Shown here: positions 11,020 through 21,051 of the stretch, piece by piece | Numbering within the stretch: position 1 is the first letter of the stretch | Layout: the number at the start of each line of letters is the position of its first letter | Assembly: GCA_035610365.1 (NCBI GenBank) | Contig: CM069438.1 | Coordinates: 46,124,837 to 46,188,836 of the forward strand | Direction: 5' to 3' | DNA length: 64,000 bases | Origin: Aquatica leii | Taxonomy: Eukaryota > Arthropoda > Insecta > Coleoptera > Lampyridae | Notes under the pieces: model-generated | What the model was told of the DNA's origin: nothing | The model's input: the letters and a program-made list of their open reading frames with translations, nothing else | Databases searched by the model: none | Program-made: the position numbers and the translations under genes

Positions 11020-12450
11020 AAGAAAAGAAACATACACAAAATAAAAAACTATAGACCAATAAATCTTCTATCAGGATTGTACTAGTTATTTACTAAGATA
11101 ATAAGTCGAAGACTAACACATAGTACACTAGATAGTTACCAATCATGCTAGTAAACCGGATTGAATAGGTCACTTATAAACAATCTGTAACGTGTAAATT
11201 CCAACTTCGAGCAAAAATCCGCCTGAGAGTAGACAACTTACCGTAATATATTCGACCTCGAGTCGTGTTTCTAAGTCACGCTCGAAAGTTGTTGGCCATC
11301 TACAAACCTCATTTTTATGCTGTCATTTGGTTGAATAGGAACGTGAAAACGTCGGAGAGGTGAGATACATGGAATTTCTTTTTCATCTTTTAACATCTAC
11401 TACAACGACGCTTTATTTTAGCAATTAAGAGTAAAGCCGACTAAACGTTCGATGCGGATAAGATCAGCGCGATGTATTTGGCGGCCAAACGCATAAAGTG
11501 AGTTAGTATTTCACACGTGGTTTAGAAATTGAGGCGTATCAACTAATTTTCGCTATTTTAGCTTCTTGGTTCTTACTTCTTAGTCCGTCGTCCTTAGTTA
11601 CGTCTTCGTTGTTCTTACATCTGTAATCTGCCGGTTGGGGTTCTACCATAGCTGGGGGAATTTTAGTATGAATCCGGTAAAAATGGTGGACGCACTAAAC
11701 CAATGCGAATCGTAGACAAAAAGGGGAAACAACAGGTATAAAGGATCCCAGAGGATCGTTGGCGCTGTGCAAGCGAGGTATTTATAAAATCTTTATCTTC
11801 GAGTCGCGAGAGACTCGCTCGCTGTCGGCCTCATTTCGTTCACACGCTACAGACTTCTGTTATCGCTATACGCGGTGCGTGTTCAGTGAAATAGTAAATC
11901 GCTTTTCTTGTCGACGAAAATTATTCTAAATTGCTCGGAGTAAGAATGATGAATATTCCTTGTAACGGACACCAGAGTGAGAAATAATATCTAAAGTAAT
12001 TTTGTCTTTAACCGATTAAGTTAATTACCGTTAGTAATTGTAATGTACTTTTGTAACTTTATCTTATCAGAGTAATTATAATGCATGTTTGTAACTTGTC
12101 AATTTAAGTTTATGAATATCTAACGTCAATTTTGCTGTAAAACATTAATAGCATTTATTCACACGGTTATCCAACGCCTTATCTTGTAATGGTTGATTCA
12201 TTACAATTATTTATAGTAACTTCCAATTAATAATTTGTGTCATATAAAGTATTTTGTACTATCATCAAGGGTAGAAATTTGGGAGCTATGCCATCTCGGT
12301 AATTACGTTTAAGTAATATTACTCTTCTTTCTTTCTTTTCTCCACCTTTCCCATTAGATCATAATAAATATTGTAACAAATCTGAATGTTAATAGAAAAA
12401 GCTAATAAATATAATCTAGAACTATGGATAGTAATGATAGATTCTGATAG
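11020..12450 (+). pseudogene. RTE-type LINE reverse transcriptase relic, split by a solo LTR
   Basis: A short piece of LINE reverse transcriptase. 11041-11185 reads IKNYRPINLLSGLY, a stop, LFTKIISRRLTHSTLDSYQ and then more stops. After removal of the LTR at 11186-12378 plus one 4-bp duplicate, the frame region continues at about 12383-12450 with LIEKANKYNLELWI, which is the next conserved RTE stretch (it normally precedes a catalytic FIDYEKAFD-type box, here IDSD). Several stops show long decay. The piece is too short to name the clade with certainty; RTE/BovB-like is the best fit. Confidence 0.7.
11182..12382 (+). mobile_element. Solo LTR, family Y (copy 1), with 4-bp target duplication
   Basis: 11186-12378 (1,193 bp) starts TGTAACGTG and ends TTGTAACA, with AATC duplicated at 11182-11185 and 12379-12382. 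It matches the repeats at 61931-62725 (same strand) and 62726-64000 (opposite strand). No retroviral-type coding sequence is inside. It is unrelated to LTR family A apart from similar terminal bases. Y copies carry a TATAAAG-like stretch near their 3' part (about 12244-12250) that could be promoter or polyadenylation related; this is speculative. Confidence 0.85.
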
Positions 12451-13960
12451 GCTTTGCGCTGACGTTGGATCTGGTAGTGAAGTTACATTTTCTGTTGAGG
12501 AGGCAAAACTGTTTTACGGCCAATCTTTGTGCTGAGCTGCTCTTCTATATTTTGATTAGTGTTGAAAATGCTTATAGGGAGATTGATTCAAAGGCTCGTG
12601 TAAGAAAACGATGAAACGCTCAGATGAAACAAATTTGGATTTGCGGTGGTGCTCAATTTCACTTCATTTTTTGTATTTTTTGGATGTAGTGTTTATTATT
12701 ATTAAAGAAGATATTCCTTATGATTCGTGTTATGTTTTAAAAATATAATAATATAATAAGTCTTAATTTCACTCAGCAGTGATGAAAAATAATTACAGTA
12801 ATTGCAGAATTAGATCCACGCAAGCTTCCACCTTGTACGCTGCAAAAACGGTACAATATAGATAAAAATTGCACACCATCAATTTATTGAGCACAAAATT
12901 TACTACAAAAAAGGCCGCGAGAGTGTATAATTATATCTAATAGTTTAAGAGTTACAGAATTTTAATGTAATTTTCGTGCAACTTTGCACACTTGTATCTT
13001 CTAAACTATTGAACGTAATTGTACTCTTGCGCCGATTAATTTAATAAACCTGATTTATAAAGTTTTTTAATAAAAGACTATTAGTAGTTACTAGTTTAAA
13101 TCATAAACGATTTTAGTGTAAAGTTATCAACATAGAACGAAAGTAGGTAAAATAAAATTTGAGTAAATTTTGAATGTCGAAATTGTATCAACAGTCAAAC
13201 AATTGAAAAGATTATTAGCGTTATAAAAGACTAGAGAAAGGATTTATGTTAAAATAAAGTTCATCTCTATAATGCTTTTTTATAGTCAGTAGCGCATTTG
13301 TTTAATATTAATAGGAAAAAAAATTGTAGAATCGGTAAAAAAAAATGTTTTTATTGCGAGTCCAATCTGCTGTAAGTTTTCTTTAGATATGACAAAAAAT
13401 CGCGAATGCGACAAACTGTTGAAAAAAATTCAATTTTTAAACTGTGGATGCACATTTCCAAAGATGAAATCTCCACTTTGCAACTTTTACATCTGAAAGG
13501 ATGTGGCAAGGTAGCTCGAATTGTGTCATAATATTAGAAGCTGTAGAACTGTGAACCGCCATAGAACTTGAGTAAAATCCAGTAATCATTTAGTTTTGTT
13601 GTTTTTTAAAAATGCGCATCAACTAGTTAGAGTGTGGTGAAGCAATTGTCAGGAATTACGCAATATAAATTGTTTATTTAATCATTGAATGATTTATTTA
13701 ATCCAAACGTATTCAATTAAAGTCTGGCTAAATTTCTGAAAGTTCTACTTTGGCTCTAAAAATGATTGTGTTTAGAAATTTTACATTTATCCGAATGCTT
13801 TCAAACGTATCTAAGCCAACAGAAGATGAGTCAGTAGACGTGAATCACAATTTTTTGACCTTTCCTTGCATTAAATGCTTGTGAACGCAATATTATTATT
13901 TGAGCTTTGTGTTTATACGTAAATGGCACCAACCGTTCTGCCAGAAAGCTACTGTCTCAA
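12451..13960 (-). repeat. Composite dispersed repeat, families Z and X (copy 1)
   Basis: Reading on the minus strand, about 13960-13060 matches family X (also at 23528-23830, 29345-29990, 30840-31300 and 61320-61930), and 13050-12560 matches family Z (24690-24867, 30150-30560, 32640-33230). Markers include CATCCACAGTTTAAA for X and the GCAAAAACGGTACAATATAGA region for Z (about 12842-12862). No intact reading frame was found. In this copy X joins Z directly, without the extra segment B seen at 31795-32640. Confidence 0.7.
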
Positions 13961-14169
13961 ATTAAATTCGGTTCTTTTTTTTTAATTGTTTTTGATTTCA
14001 CTGAGCGACATCACGGGCATTACGTTGGTGTCGAAAATACTGCTGAATAAGCTTGTCATGGTGCTACTCCTAAAGTTATGAGCAGGGTTTTTCTCTAAAT
14101 TTCCGGTCCGATTTAAGCCTTTGTCGTAGTGGCTTTCTGTTTCTATTCCGAAAGTTTTGGGTTCTTTTC

Positions 14170-15060
14170 TACTTGATGTTAAAGTTAAAGCGCAACTCTC
14201 CTTACTCGCGTTGTACCTTCTCATCCTTTGATTCCAGTCATCGAACAATTTTCTTCTTTTCTATAAATACAAGAAAGATCTACCTGTTTGTCCTGCAGAA
14301 CTACAAAAAATGTTACGCATGCTCAAGGCGTTTATTATAAAGAAGAAATTTCTTTATATAGGCAAGGTAAACGCTTCGCTTTTTTCACAACAGTTGTTTC
14401 TGTTTGTTGATGAGGACGGTGTCTTTAAAGTTGGCAGAAAACTGGGTTTCTCTACCTTGCCGTCGTCTTCGTGCCATTCGCTGTTATTACTTCAGCAAGC
14501 TCATCTCTCTGCTTTGGGAAGCAGCTAAGCGTCTGTTATATCGCAAAATTGACACCACAACTATCACTTGTACCATATTCTTTAAATCGAGTCAATATTT
14601 AATAGCCGCCCGTTATGTGTTTTTTCATCTGGTTGCAAACTATTTGAGTCCAGGTCATTTTATTATTGGTAGTCCTTTGCTTTCTTCTTCTTTTTTTTAG
14701 ACGCTAGTCATTTTACTTTCAAACAAAGTTAGCGACATCAAAACATTATTATACAATCTTTTTGGCGTCGCTGATCTGCTAAATATATGCATACCTTAAC
14801 TTAATGGAAAAAATGGTTTCAACATAAGCCCGGTCCTCAAGTGGGTAATGTAGTTCTAGGTCAAGATTCCAACCGAGCTTTAATGTCATGGCTGATTGGT
14901 AGGGTGACCGAATTTTTGAATAACCACCGCTAAAACAGCAAATAGTTGTTCTAGTTTGTTCTTATTGTTTTGGATTCGTTTTCTTTCAATTTTTCCTTTA
15001 AAATTTAGTGTTCTTATTTTAGGTGGGCGGTATATTGGCGCAAACGTTTGGTTTTAGTCG
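14170..15060 (+). pseudogene. BEL/Pao retrotransposon relic (pol C-terminus and start of 3' LTR)
   Basis: Frames on the plus strand give, in order, pieces of the end of a BEL/Pao polyprotein: SLLTRVVP before the integrase, LFLFVDEDGVFKVGRKLGFS (about 14390-14450, the integrase zinc-binding lead-in), LSPGHFIIGSPL (about 14645-14680, late integrase), and QVGNVVLGQDSN...WLIGRVTE (about 14840-14920, the C-terminal domain). They lie in different frames with stops, so the gene is dead. The GGTGGGCGGTATATT sequence near 15023 resembles the LTR start seen after pol in these elements. Antisense frames here are shadows. Confidence 0.75.
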
Positions 15061-15470
15061 TTTTCGAAAGATACGCTTTCAATTCCGTGACATGCCGCCC
15101 CTTACTAAAGTGTTTGTAAATGTAAATCTCACTTTTACTGAACTAAATAGTGGTATCCCGTCTCCTTTCTCGCCATTCTGGTAACGGTTGTTTTTAAACG
15201 TTATAAATTGTGTTTAATAATTAAAACTTGTGTATTTAACTGAATTTGTGCATCTCAAAACCTTTAATTTCGCCAGCTTTTAAAAAAGAAAATTAGGGTG
15301 AGTTGAGCAATCACTTATTTCTACGTGAGTCGGGGTTCCTTAATCATTATTGCTCCGGTGGGTAGCTACCAAAACTTTCCACAATTATTCAAAATAAAAT
15401 ACAGTCCACTGTTCGGTTTTTGTGTAGCCAAACATAGAAAGAAGAATCTCATCGAGATGGCCAGGGTTCG
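15061..15470. other. Probable remnant of the BEL/Pao LTR
   Basis: Lies directly downstream of the BEL/Pao pol remnant. No coding sequence is recognised, and the far end of the LTR could not be fixed. Confidence 0.3.
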
Positions 15471-15479
15471 GAAAACTGA

Positions 15480-15770
15480 ACAGTATATTTATGGTAAATA
15501 TATTAAATACTGTAAAAGCAGAGACCTTCAACCAATATGTACCGCCCGTATTAACTAACCTATGGCACTAAAACGTGGGTTCTAAACAAAGGCATCATAC
15601 GCAAGCGTTAAGTAAGACAAAAAGCTATAGAGAAAAAATGCTGAACATCAAATTATCAGATTCCTAACACATAACTAAGCAGAAAAAAAACTGGACAAGA
15701 CACGTAAGTAGGATGGAAAGAAATAAATGAACACAGAAAATTATAGAATAGAAACCTTGAGTAAGTAGAA
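15480..15770 (+). pseudogene. RTE-type LINE C-terminal relic
   Basis: LTYGTKTWVLNKG, then a region matching the late reverse-transcriptase/connection segment, then WTRHVSRMERNK and a KIIE-W type end (about 15550-15750). In RTE-type LINEs the corresponding order is YGxETW...GHVxRM...RW. Stop codons interrupt it. It is abutted by an LTR-family-A copy on the right. Confidence 0.65.
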
Positions 15771-15779
15771 TTTACATTT

Positions 15780-16898
15780 TACATTACATTCTCTATTAAC
15801 CTACACCGTTTATAGTCGGAGAAAGGGGAGGTTCAAGTAAATAATATTTAAAGGGCGTCAGATCTTCTGTTTCGATCAGGACAGAAGGTCCAAGCTTGTA
15901 ACGAATTTTAGGTTCGTAATCCTTGTTACCCTGATGTTCCTGTAACCACAATAAAAGAGAAAGTTATGTTACCATAAAGGAAAGATAAAATATGCTCTAG
16001 ATAGCATAAATGCCGGAAGTATCAGCAACACACAATACACAAGTTACACATCGGGTGTCAATAAACAAAGAAAATTACAAGTTAAATAGCTGAGGTTTAC
16101 AGCATGCAATACCACAAAAATAATTACTGAAAATACCTAAGTGGTATTGAAACATTGCGTAAGTTAAACAAGCTATATTTCGATGAGTGACCTTTTTTGA
16201 CAGCGACAAAATAATTAAATAATACTTATCTACAATCCAGTACTTGCCCGAAGAAAACGTTTTCCTCGTTGAGTAGGCTTAAAATAGTTATGAATAGCAA
16301 ATAGTGTCAATACAATGACTCACAAAAGTAGAAATCTACAAAGATATTAATACTAAAGGAAATTAGATATAAGAACCCGATGTATCGAATGCTGTTCCTC
16401 GCAATTAGTAAACGGTTGGTATCACAATCGACTGAGGCATAAGAAGTAATATCTCGCAGACAAATTCTTGTCGAGACTTTGTTTTCAGTTTGGACATAGA
16501 CCTTCCAGAATACTAATTGTTTCGTGAAAGTATTTGTCAATTTTAATCTTTCATCGATCAATAATGCATCGAAACATATAGCCAAAAACGTGGCGGAACG
16601 TGTTATCAAATTAAAAAGAAAATTACCAAAGAATTCTAAAATCTAATAGGAAAAGCTCACCTTGCGATAAATAACCTACTAGAACTGCGTTCTCAAATTA
16701 GAATTTTATATTCATTAACGCCGATTTTGTAAGATTCAGGAACATTTTTATTACAAGCACGATTTTAAGTAGTTGTCAATTTGACGTCTTGACAGGAAAT
16801 GGATGAAAACTACACTTGGCAGAGGGCATCAAAACAGAAATCTAACTTGAAAGTAATGAATATACAGGGTATCACATCAGAAATTAATGCACGTAACA
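15780..16898 (+). mobile_element. LTR family A, divergent copy 2
   Basis: Matches family A from the AGTCGGA...GGGGAGGTTCA start motif (about 15815) through the terminal GCACGTAACA (16889-16898). The first 35-40 bases are diverged or lost, so no clean 5' TG end or target duplication could be shown. It is older or from a different subfamily than the copies at 8675 and 38471. Confidence 0.65.
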
Positions 16899-17049
16899 GG
16901 ATTTGTACATCTCTGTCAACATTCTTTTAAAATTCTAAGTTATGTTTGGTAACTTTAGATTACTAACCTACCATAATACCTTTTTGTTATCCAGCTTTGA
17001 CTTTCTCAGTTTTTTATTTAACACACATTTAAGTTGCTTTCTTAGTAAC

Positions 17050-17370
17050 TTTTTCTGTTATTTGAAACATATGGCAGTCATCGTCTTCGTGGTATTGTTT
17101 TTCTCGGTTTTTCTCTCTTCTTTTTTGTAGGAAAAGCAATTTTCATGCAGATTTGAGTAGTTTTTGCTTCTCCATCTGCATCACGTGTCCATACCAAATT
17201 ACCTGCCGTTTTTCTGCTTTTTGGACTATATTGTTCATAAGCCGATTCTATGATCGTCAAATTTGTGGTTTTGTCTAACCTTGACATTCTACATGATCTG
17301 CTTATTGCATGCATAATTTTTTCTTATTTCTTCCGTCCAAGCCTACAATTCTGCTCCGTATTGAGCTTTT
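17050..17370 (-). pseudogene. LINE ORF2 C-terminal relic
   Basis: On the minus strand, SRSCRMSRLDKTTN followed in another frame by QVIWYGHVMQMEKQKLLKSA and a basic tail (KKREKPRKTIPRRR). This is the order of the C-terminus of RTE/craft-like LINE polyproteins (CRISRKDR...VWYGHVxRM...KRKRGRPKKTW). One frameshift near 17190 separates the two parts. Confidence 0.65.
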
Positions 17371-17389
17371 CACTTTAGTTTTCTAATGT

Positions 17390-17640
17390 TTAATACGTTT
17401 TTGACATATAACTTTCTCAATATGGTTTAAATGTATTCAGTTTTTGTTTAGCTTACATAACTTTAGAATCATCTCTAGTTTGTTGATTTTGAGTTTTATA
17501 TTTTTTTATAATTTTTTCTCAAAGTGTATCTGGCGTGGGTAATTCATTTTGAGACTCCATGGCACATCTACACATTTCATAACTTGGTGGTAATACGTTG
17601 AGAAGCAATGTAGAATGTAATGTAGCTTTGCTAATTCTAT
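17390..17640 (-). pseudogene. Copia-type Gag relic
   Basis: The minus strand reads LLLNVLPPSYEMCRCAMESQ and then NELPTPDTL, a stop, EKIIKKY, and further on DDSKVM, a stop, AKQK. This resembles the LPxSYxxFxxAIES...LPTxExL block of copia Gag (UBN2-type) with its lysine-rich continuation. The zinc knuckle and pol are absent. Stops are present, so it is a dead fragment. Confidence 0.6.
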
Positions 17641-17789
17641 CAAGTTTACTGTAATTGATTTTGGTACGAAGCTATGCGTTTTAATAAAGTTGCCATTTTA
17701 ACTAGTCTTGTAGAAGCGTATTCCAAATTTGTTCGATTTATTGTAATTATTAGATCTGATTAAGATACTAGAAAAAAGAGTAATAATAA

Positions 17790-17935
17790 CACTGGTCTGC
17801 AAAAAAATATTTTTTATTGAGCCCTGACACTATTTCGGGTGATTCTTATGTAAAATGACGTCCTGAATCCAAATATGTCTTCCGTTTTCTTCCATCACCC
17901 ATCATTTTTGAGGCAGCCCCAAATCTCTAATTTTA
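17790..17935 (+). repeat. Left terminal inverted repeat of the orphan-gene element
   Basis: Pairs with the reverse complement of 20915-21051. Shared blocks include TATGTAAAATGAC and TCCTGAATCCAAA. Confidence 0.75.
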
Positions 17936-18085
17936 CCACTTTTCGATAAATTAATTATAATTTATTTATCGAACAATAATAATAATTATTAATATTATTA
18001 ATAAATATATAGACATGAATTTAATTTAAATGGGAAAAAGAACTATTTTAGCTATAAACAGTAATAAATAAAAAGATATTCATCG

Positions 18086-19779
18086 TTACTTGGTGCTTGC
18101 TTTCCTTTTATACCCTGAGGTACAGCTCTCCCGTTTCAAAAACCAGCAGTACTCCGCCAACATGCTTGCATTCCACTTCCCTGAAAATCTCTTCTCTAGC
18201 TTAGCGATGTCTTGATGGAACCGTTCCCCGTGTACATCCGAGACTGCTCCTAAATTTTCAGGTAGAAAGTCCAGATGCGAGTGAAGGAAGTGAACTTTAA
18301 GTTACATCCTATATCCTTGTACGCTAAAAGTAGTTCCTCGACGTGAGCGACATAATCTTCACTTTTGTAGTTACCCAGGAAGTTTTTACAAACGTTTTGA
18401 AATGCAAGCCAAGCTCGATTTTCTTTTCGATTTAGGTGTTCAATAAACGTCGAATCTTGGAAGAGTTGTCTAATCTGGGGACCAACAAAAACGCTTTCTT
18501 TGATTTTAGCTTCGCTAAGACGAGGAAACTTAGTTTTCAAAAATTTAATGCGCCACCTGTCTTGTCCACTGCTTTCACAAACTGCTTGATCAATCCAAGT
18601 TTGACGTGTAAAGGTGGTAAGTAAATATTTTCCTTCGGAACCAAATGATTGTGGGCGACATTTTTCTGACCAGGAATAAGATTTTCTCGCAGAGGCCCGA
18701 TGTAATGTGTATCTCGGGCTCGGCTATCCTATTCACAAAAGAAGCAGCAATATTTTGTGAATCCTGATTGCAGGCCCGTGAGTAGAGCAACAACTTTTAA
18801 GTCAGCGCAAAGTTTCCACTTATAATCATGATAACTAATTTTATCAAGGATTCTGAAGATGTTTTTGTACGTTTCTTTCATATCAACAGAGTATGCAACT
18901 GGAACTGATGGGAAGTCATTCCCATTTGCCAACAGGACAACTTTTAAGCTTGTTTTTGATGAGTCTATTAACAGTCTTCATTTGTCTGGGTCACATGGCA
19001 TCTGTAGCTCTGTCATCAATAAATTTGCATTAGGGCAGAACACTAAATCTTTATCTTCTGAGAAAAGACATTTCAGGGTTGCTTGTTTGGTCCTGTAAAA
19101 AGATATTTTTACTCCCTTTTCTAAGAGATTCCACTGTCGAAGTCGCGATCCTAGGCGCTGAGATTTAGTCTTGGGTAACTGCAAATCCTTGACAAGATCA
19201 TTTAATTCCGATTGAGTGAGGAGGTGAGGTTGCCGAAAAACTAAATCTGCGGAATACTCTTCATCGTCATTGAACGTATCATTCGAAGTCCCAGGTTGTG
19301 GCTCAGAGTCTTTTAAATCAATTTTTGGCTCTAGAGTATAAGTGTTTGGGGGCTCTGTGATTGGCAAAGTATCGTTTTGAGGAACAGGTCTTAGAGCTGA
19401 CGGAATATTGGGATACTGAATTGTATGCTTACTTTTGCTCGAAAACCCGACGGTGGAAGTCATACAAAAGTAACAATCTGTAAGATGACAGCGAGGTTCA
19501 CGCCAAACCATAAGCACAGCCAATGGCATTGATTTACGGGTACCTTTGAACCATTTGGTCAAACTACTGTAACAAGTCGTACAGCAAACTGATGGAGCCC
19601 AAGTCTTGTCCTGGTCGCCAACTTGACAATCAAAGTACAATTTATAAGCTGTTTTAACAAGCGGAGAAAGAGGTTTTCGTTGCGCTTTTAAAGTTAATTC
19701 CTCGCAGATATAGCAGAAGCTATCGGGATGATTTTTACACTCGCGTGAAATAGTTAAACAGTAATTTAACGCTTGACAT
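18086..19779 (-). pseudogene. Arthropod multicopy orphan protein (WREP...TDCYFC / DSSK...SLK family), broken
   Basis: I recognise the pattern of an unnamed gene repeated in many arthropod genomes, but not its function. From the ATG at 19777-19779: CKNHPDSFCYICEE, DKTWAPSVCCTTC and MVWREPRCHLTDCYFCM (cysteine-rich, probably metal-binding); an acidic linker; RLLIDSSKTSLKVV (near 18950); then SGFTKYCCFFCE, LPPLHVKLGLIKQFVKA, VGPQIRQLF, KNFLGNYKSEDY, FLHSHLDFLPENLG and a GERFHQDI stretch ending at the stop 18086-18088. Full length would be about 560 residues. A TGG-to-TGA stop precedes RLLIDSS, and frameshifts lie near 18285, 18560, 18740 and 19765. Conserved Asp, Glu, Cys and His residues could form a nuclease-like core, but that is speculation. 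Confidence 0.75.
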
Positions 19780-20146
19780 TAACCACAAATCACACTTAGT
19801 CACTTCAAAAAATCCGGAGTAAAAGTAGTTTTACTGTTTTACACAAATGAACAAAAATGAACACAAAATCCAGCACGTTTAAAACGTCGACAAGTTAACT
19901 CTGCAACAGCTATAGATGTACTGATCGAATCAGTTAAGCAAACAATGTAATATACTATAATGAGAAGAGTAATGCAAGTTCAAGCCTGTCGAAAATTCCT
20001 GTTCAAACCTGCATGTGGTATTGAGATCGCCAGCGTCGTGCAGTAAATCTTCCTAACTGTTTATTGATATTTTCTTATGTCTGTTTTTATATATTTGTAT
20101 TTTATTGTTGTTTCTATATACATTTTATAGCAAAACTTTTGCCATA

Positions 20147-20839
20147 TCTATCTATCTATATATATAAAAATGTTATGTTGGTTTGTGTACGCTTCAAAAA
20201 CTCAAAAAGTTCTGCACCGATTGAGTTGAAATTTTAACATGATATAAAATTCGCATCAAGGATTGTTTTTATATATTTTTTGCATCAGTCACATATCTGC
20301 GACCGCGAGAAAATAATTTTTTTTAACAATCAGCTTTGTATCAGTGACCGCGCCATCTGCCATAAGCTAGGAAAACACTCGCTGACAACCGAAATAATAA
20401 TGACGCAGTCAAATGAGAAACAATTTCGTTCTCAATTACATTGTGTATTTACAAAAAAATTTGCATCTGATTCTGATTATTATACAATCTGAATTAAATA
20501 TTCACTTAAATCAAGAATTTTTAATAGTGTTGTGATCGAACTTCGCCTTTCACCAAATCGTAAGTAGAGGTTATATTTTATATAAAAGATGGACAGTAAA
20601 AATATTATTAACTGACAGGCAAAATAAAAGGACTTATTATAATTCAAGTAAATTTCTAACAGAAGTGAGTGGTTATATCTCTTTAATTACATCTAACACG
20701 TGGACGTAATTATATTATTTAGTAATTATATTATTTATTTTGGATTAACCTCACTTTTAATGTATATAAATATAATTACATTAAATGTCAACCATTCAAT
20801 CACAATGTGCCACTGCGAAGCGTGGCAGGGTACAGCTAG
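20147..20839 (+). mobile_element. Non-autonomous Helitron
   Basis: Starts with TC in the TATC repeat after an A (20147; 20151 and 20155 are alternatives) and continues TATATATATAAAAATG and a TTTGTGTACG...CTGCACCGATT leader typical of animal Helitron 5' ends. The 3' end is a GC stem-loop (GCCAC-tgcgaagc-GTGGC, about 20808-20824) followed by GGGTACAG and CTAG, then T. No TIR or target duplication is present, as expected for rolling-circle elements inserting between A and T. No Rep/helicase is encoded. It sits inside the orphan-gene transposon, upstream of its gene. Confidence 0.8.
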
Positions 20840-20914
20840 TACTTTGGTATAAATTTTATTACCTGCTTTGAGATGTTTAACGGCTATAAGTTAAAATTCT
20901 AAAAAAAAATGCTA

Positions 20915-21051
20915 AATTTAAAATAAAAATGGGGTCACCCCAAAATAGGTGGGCGATGGGTAAAAACGGAGCTCATTTTTGGATTCAGGAGGTCATTTTA
21001 CATAGGAATCGTCAAGAATGGTATCAGGGCCGATTTTCATGCAGATCATTG
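20915..21051 (-). repeat. Right terminal inverted repeat of the orphan-gene element
   Basis: Reverse complement of 17790-17935 with several small indels; ends ...TGCAGATCATTG. Confidence 0.75.

Larger units (their letters stand above)
17790..21051 (-). mobile_element. TIR-bounded DNA transposon carrying an orphan repeat gene
   Basis: Left 17790-17935 and right about 20915-21051 are imperfect inverted repeats of about 135 bp; they share GTCTGCA/TGCAGATC ends and the exact core TATGTAAAATGAC. Between them lies one gene (18086-19779, minus) and a later Helitron insertion (20147-20839). Without the Helitron the element is about 2.57 kb. The flanks are TAATAATAA and TAATTAATT, too repetitive to define a target duplication. 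The CAxTG ends are compatible with several cut-and-paste superfamilies; none is assigned. The link between gene and TIRs is inferred from position only. Confidence 0.65.

Noticed and set aside
13982-14248. 88-codon minus-strand frame
   Set aside because: Antisense to the decayed BEL/Pao pol readable on the plus strand.
18859-19098. 79-codon plus-strand frame
   Set aside because: Antisense to the orphan gene 18086-19779.
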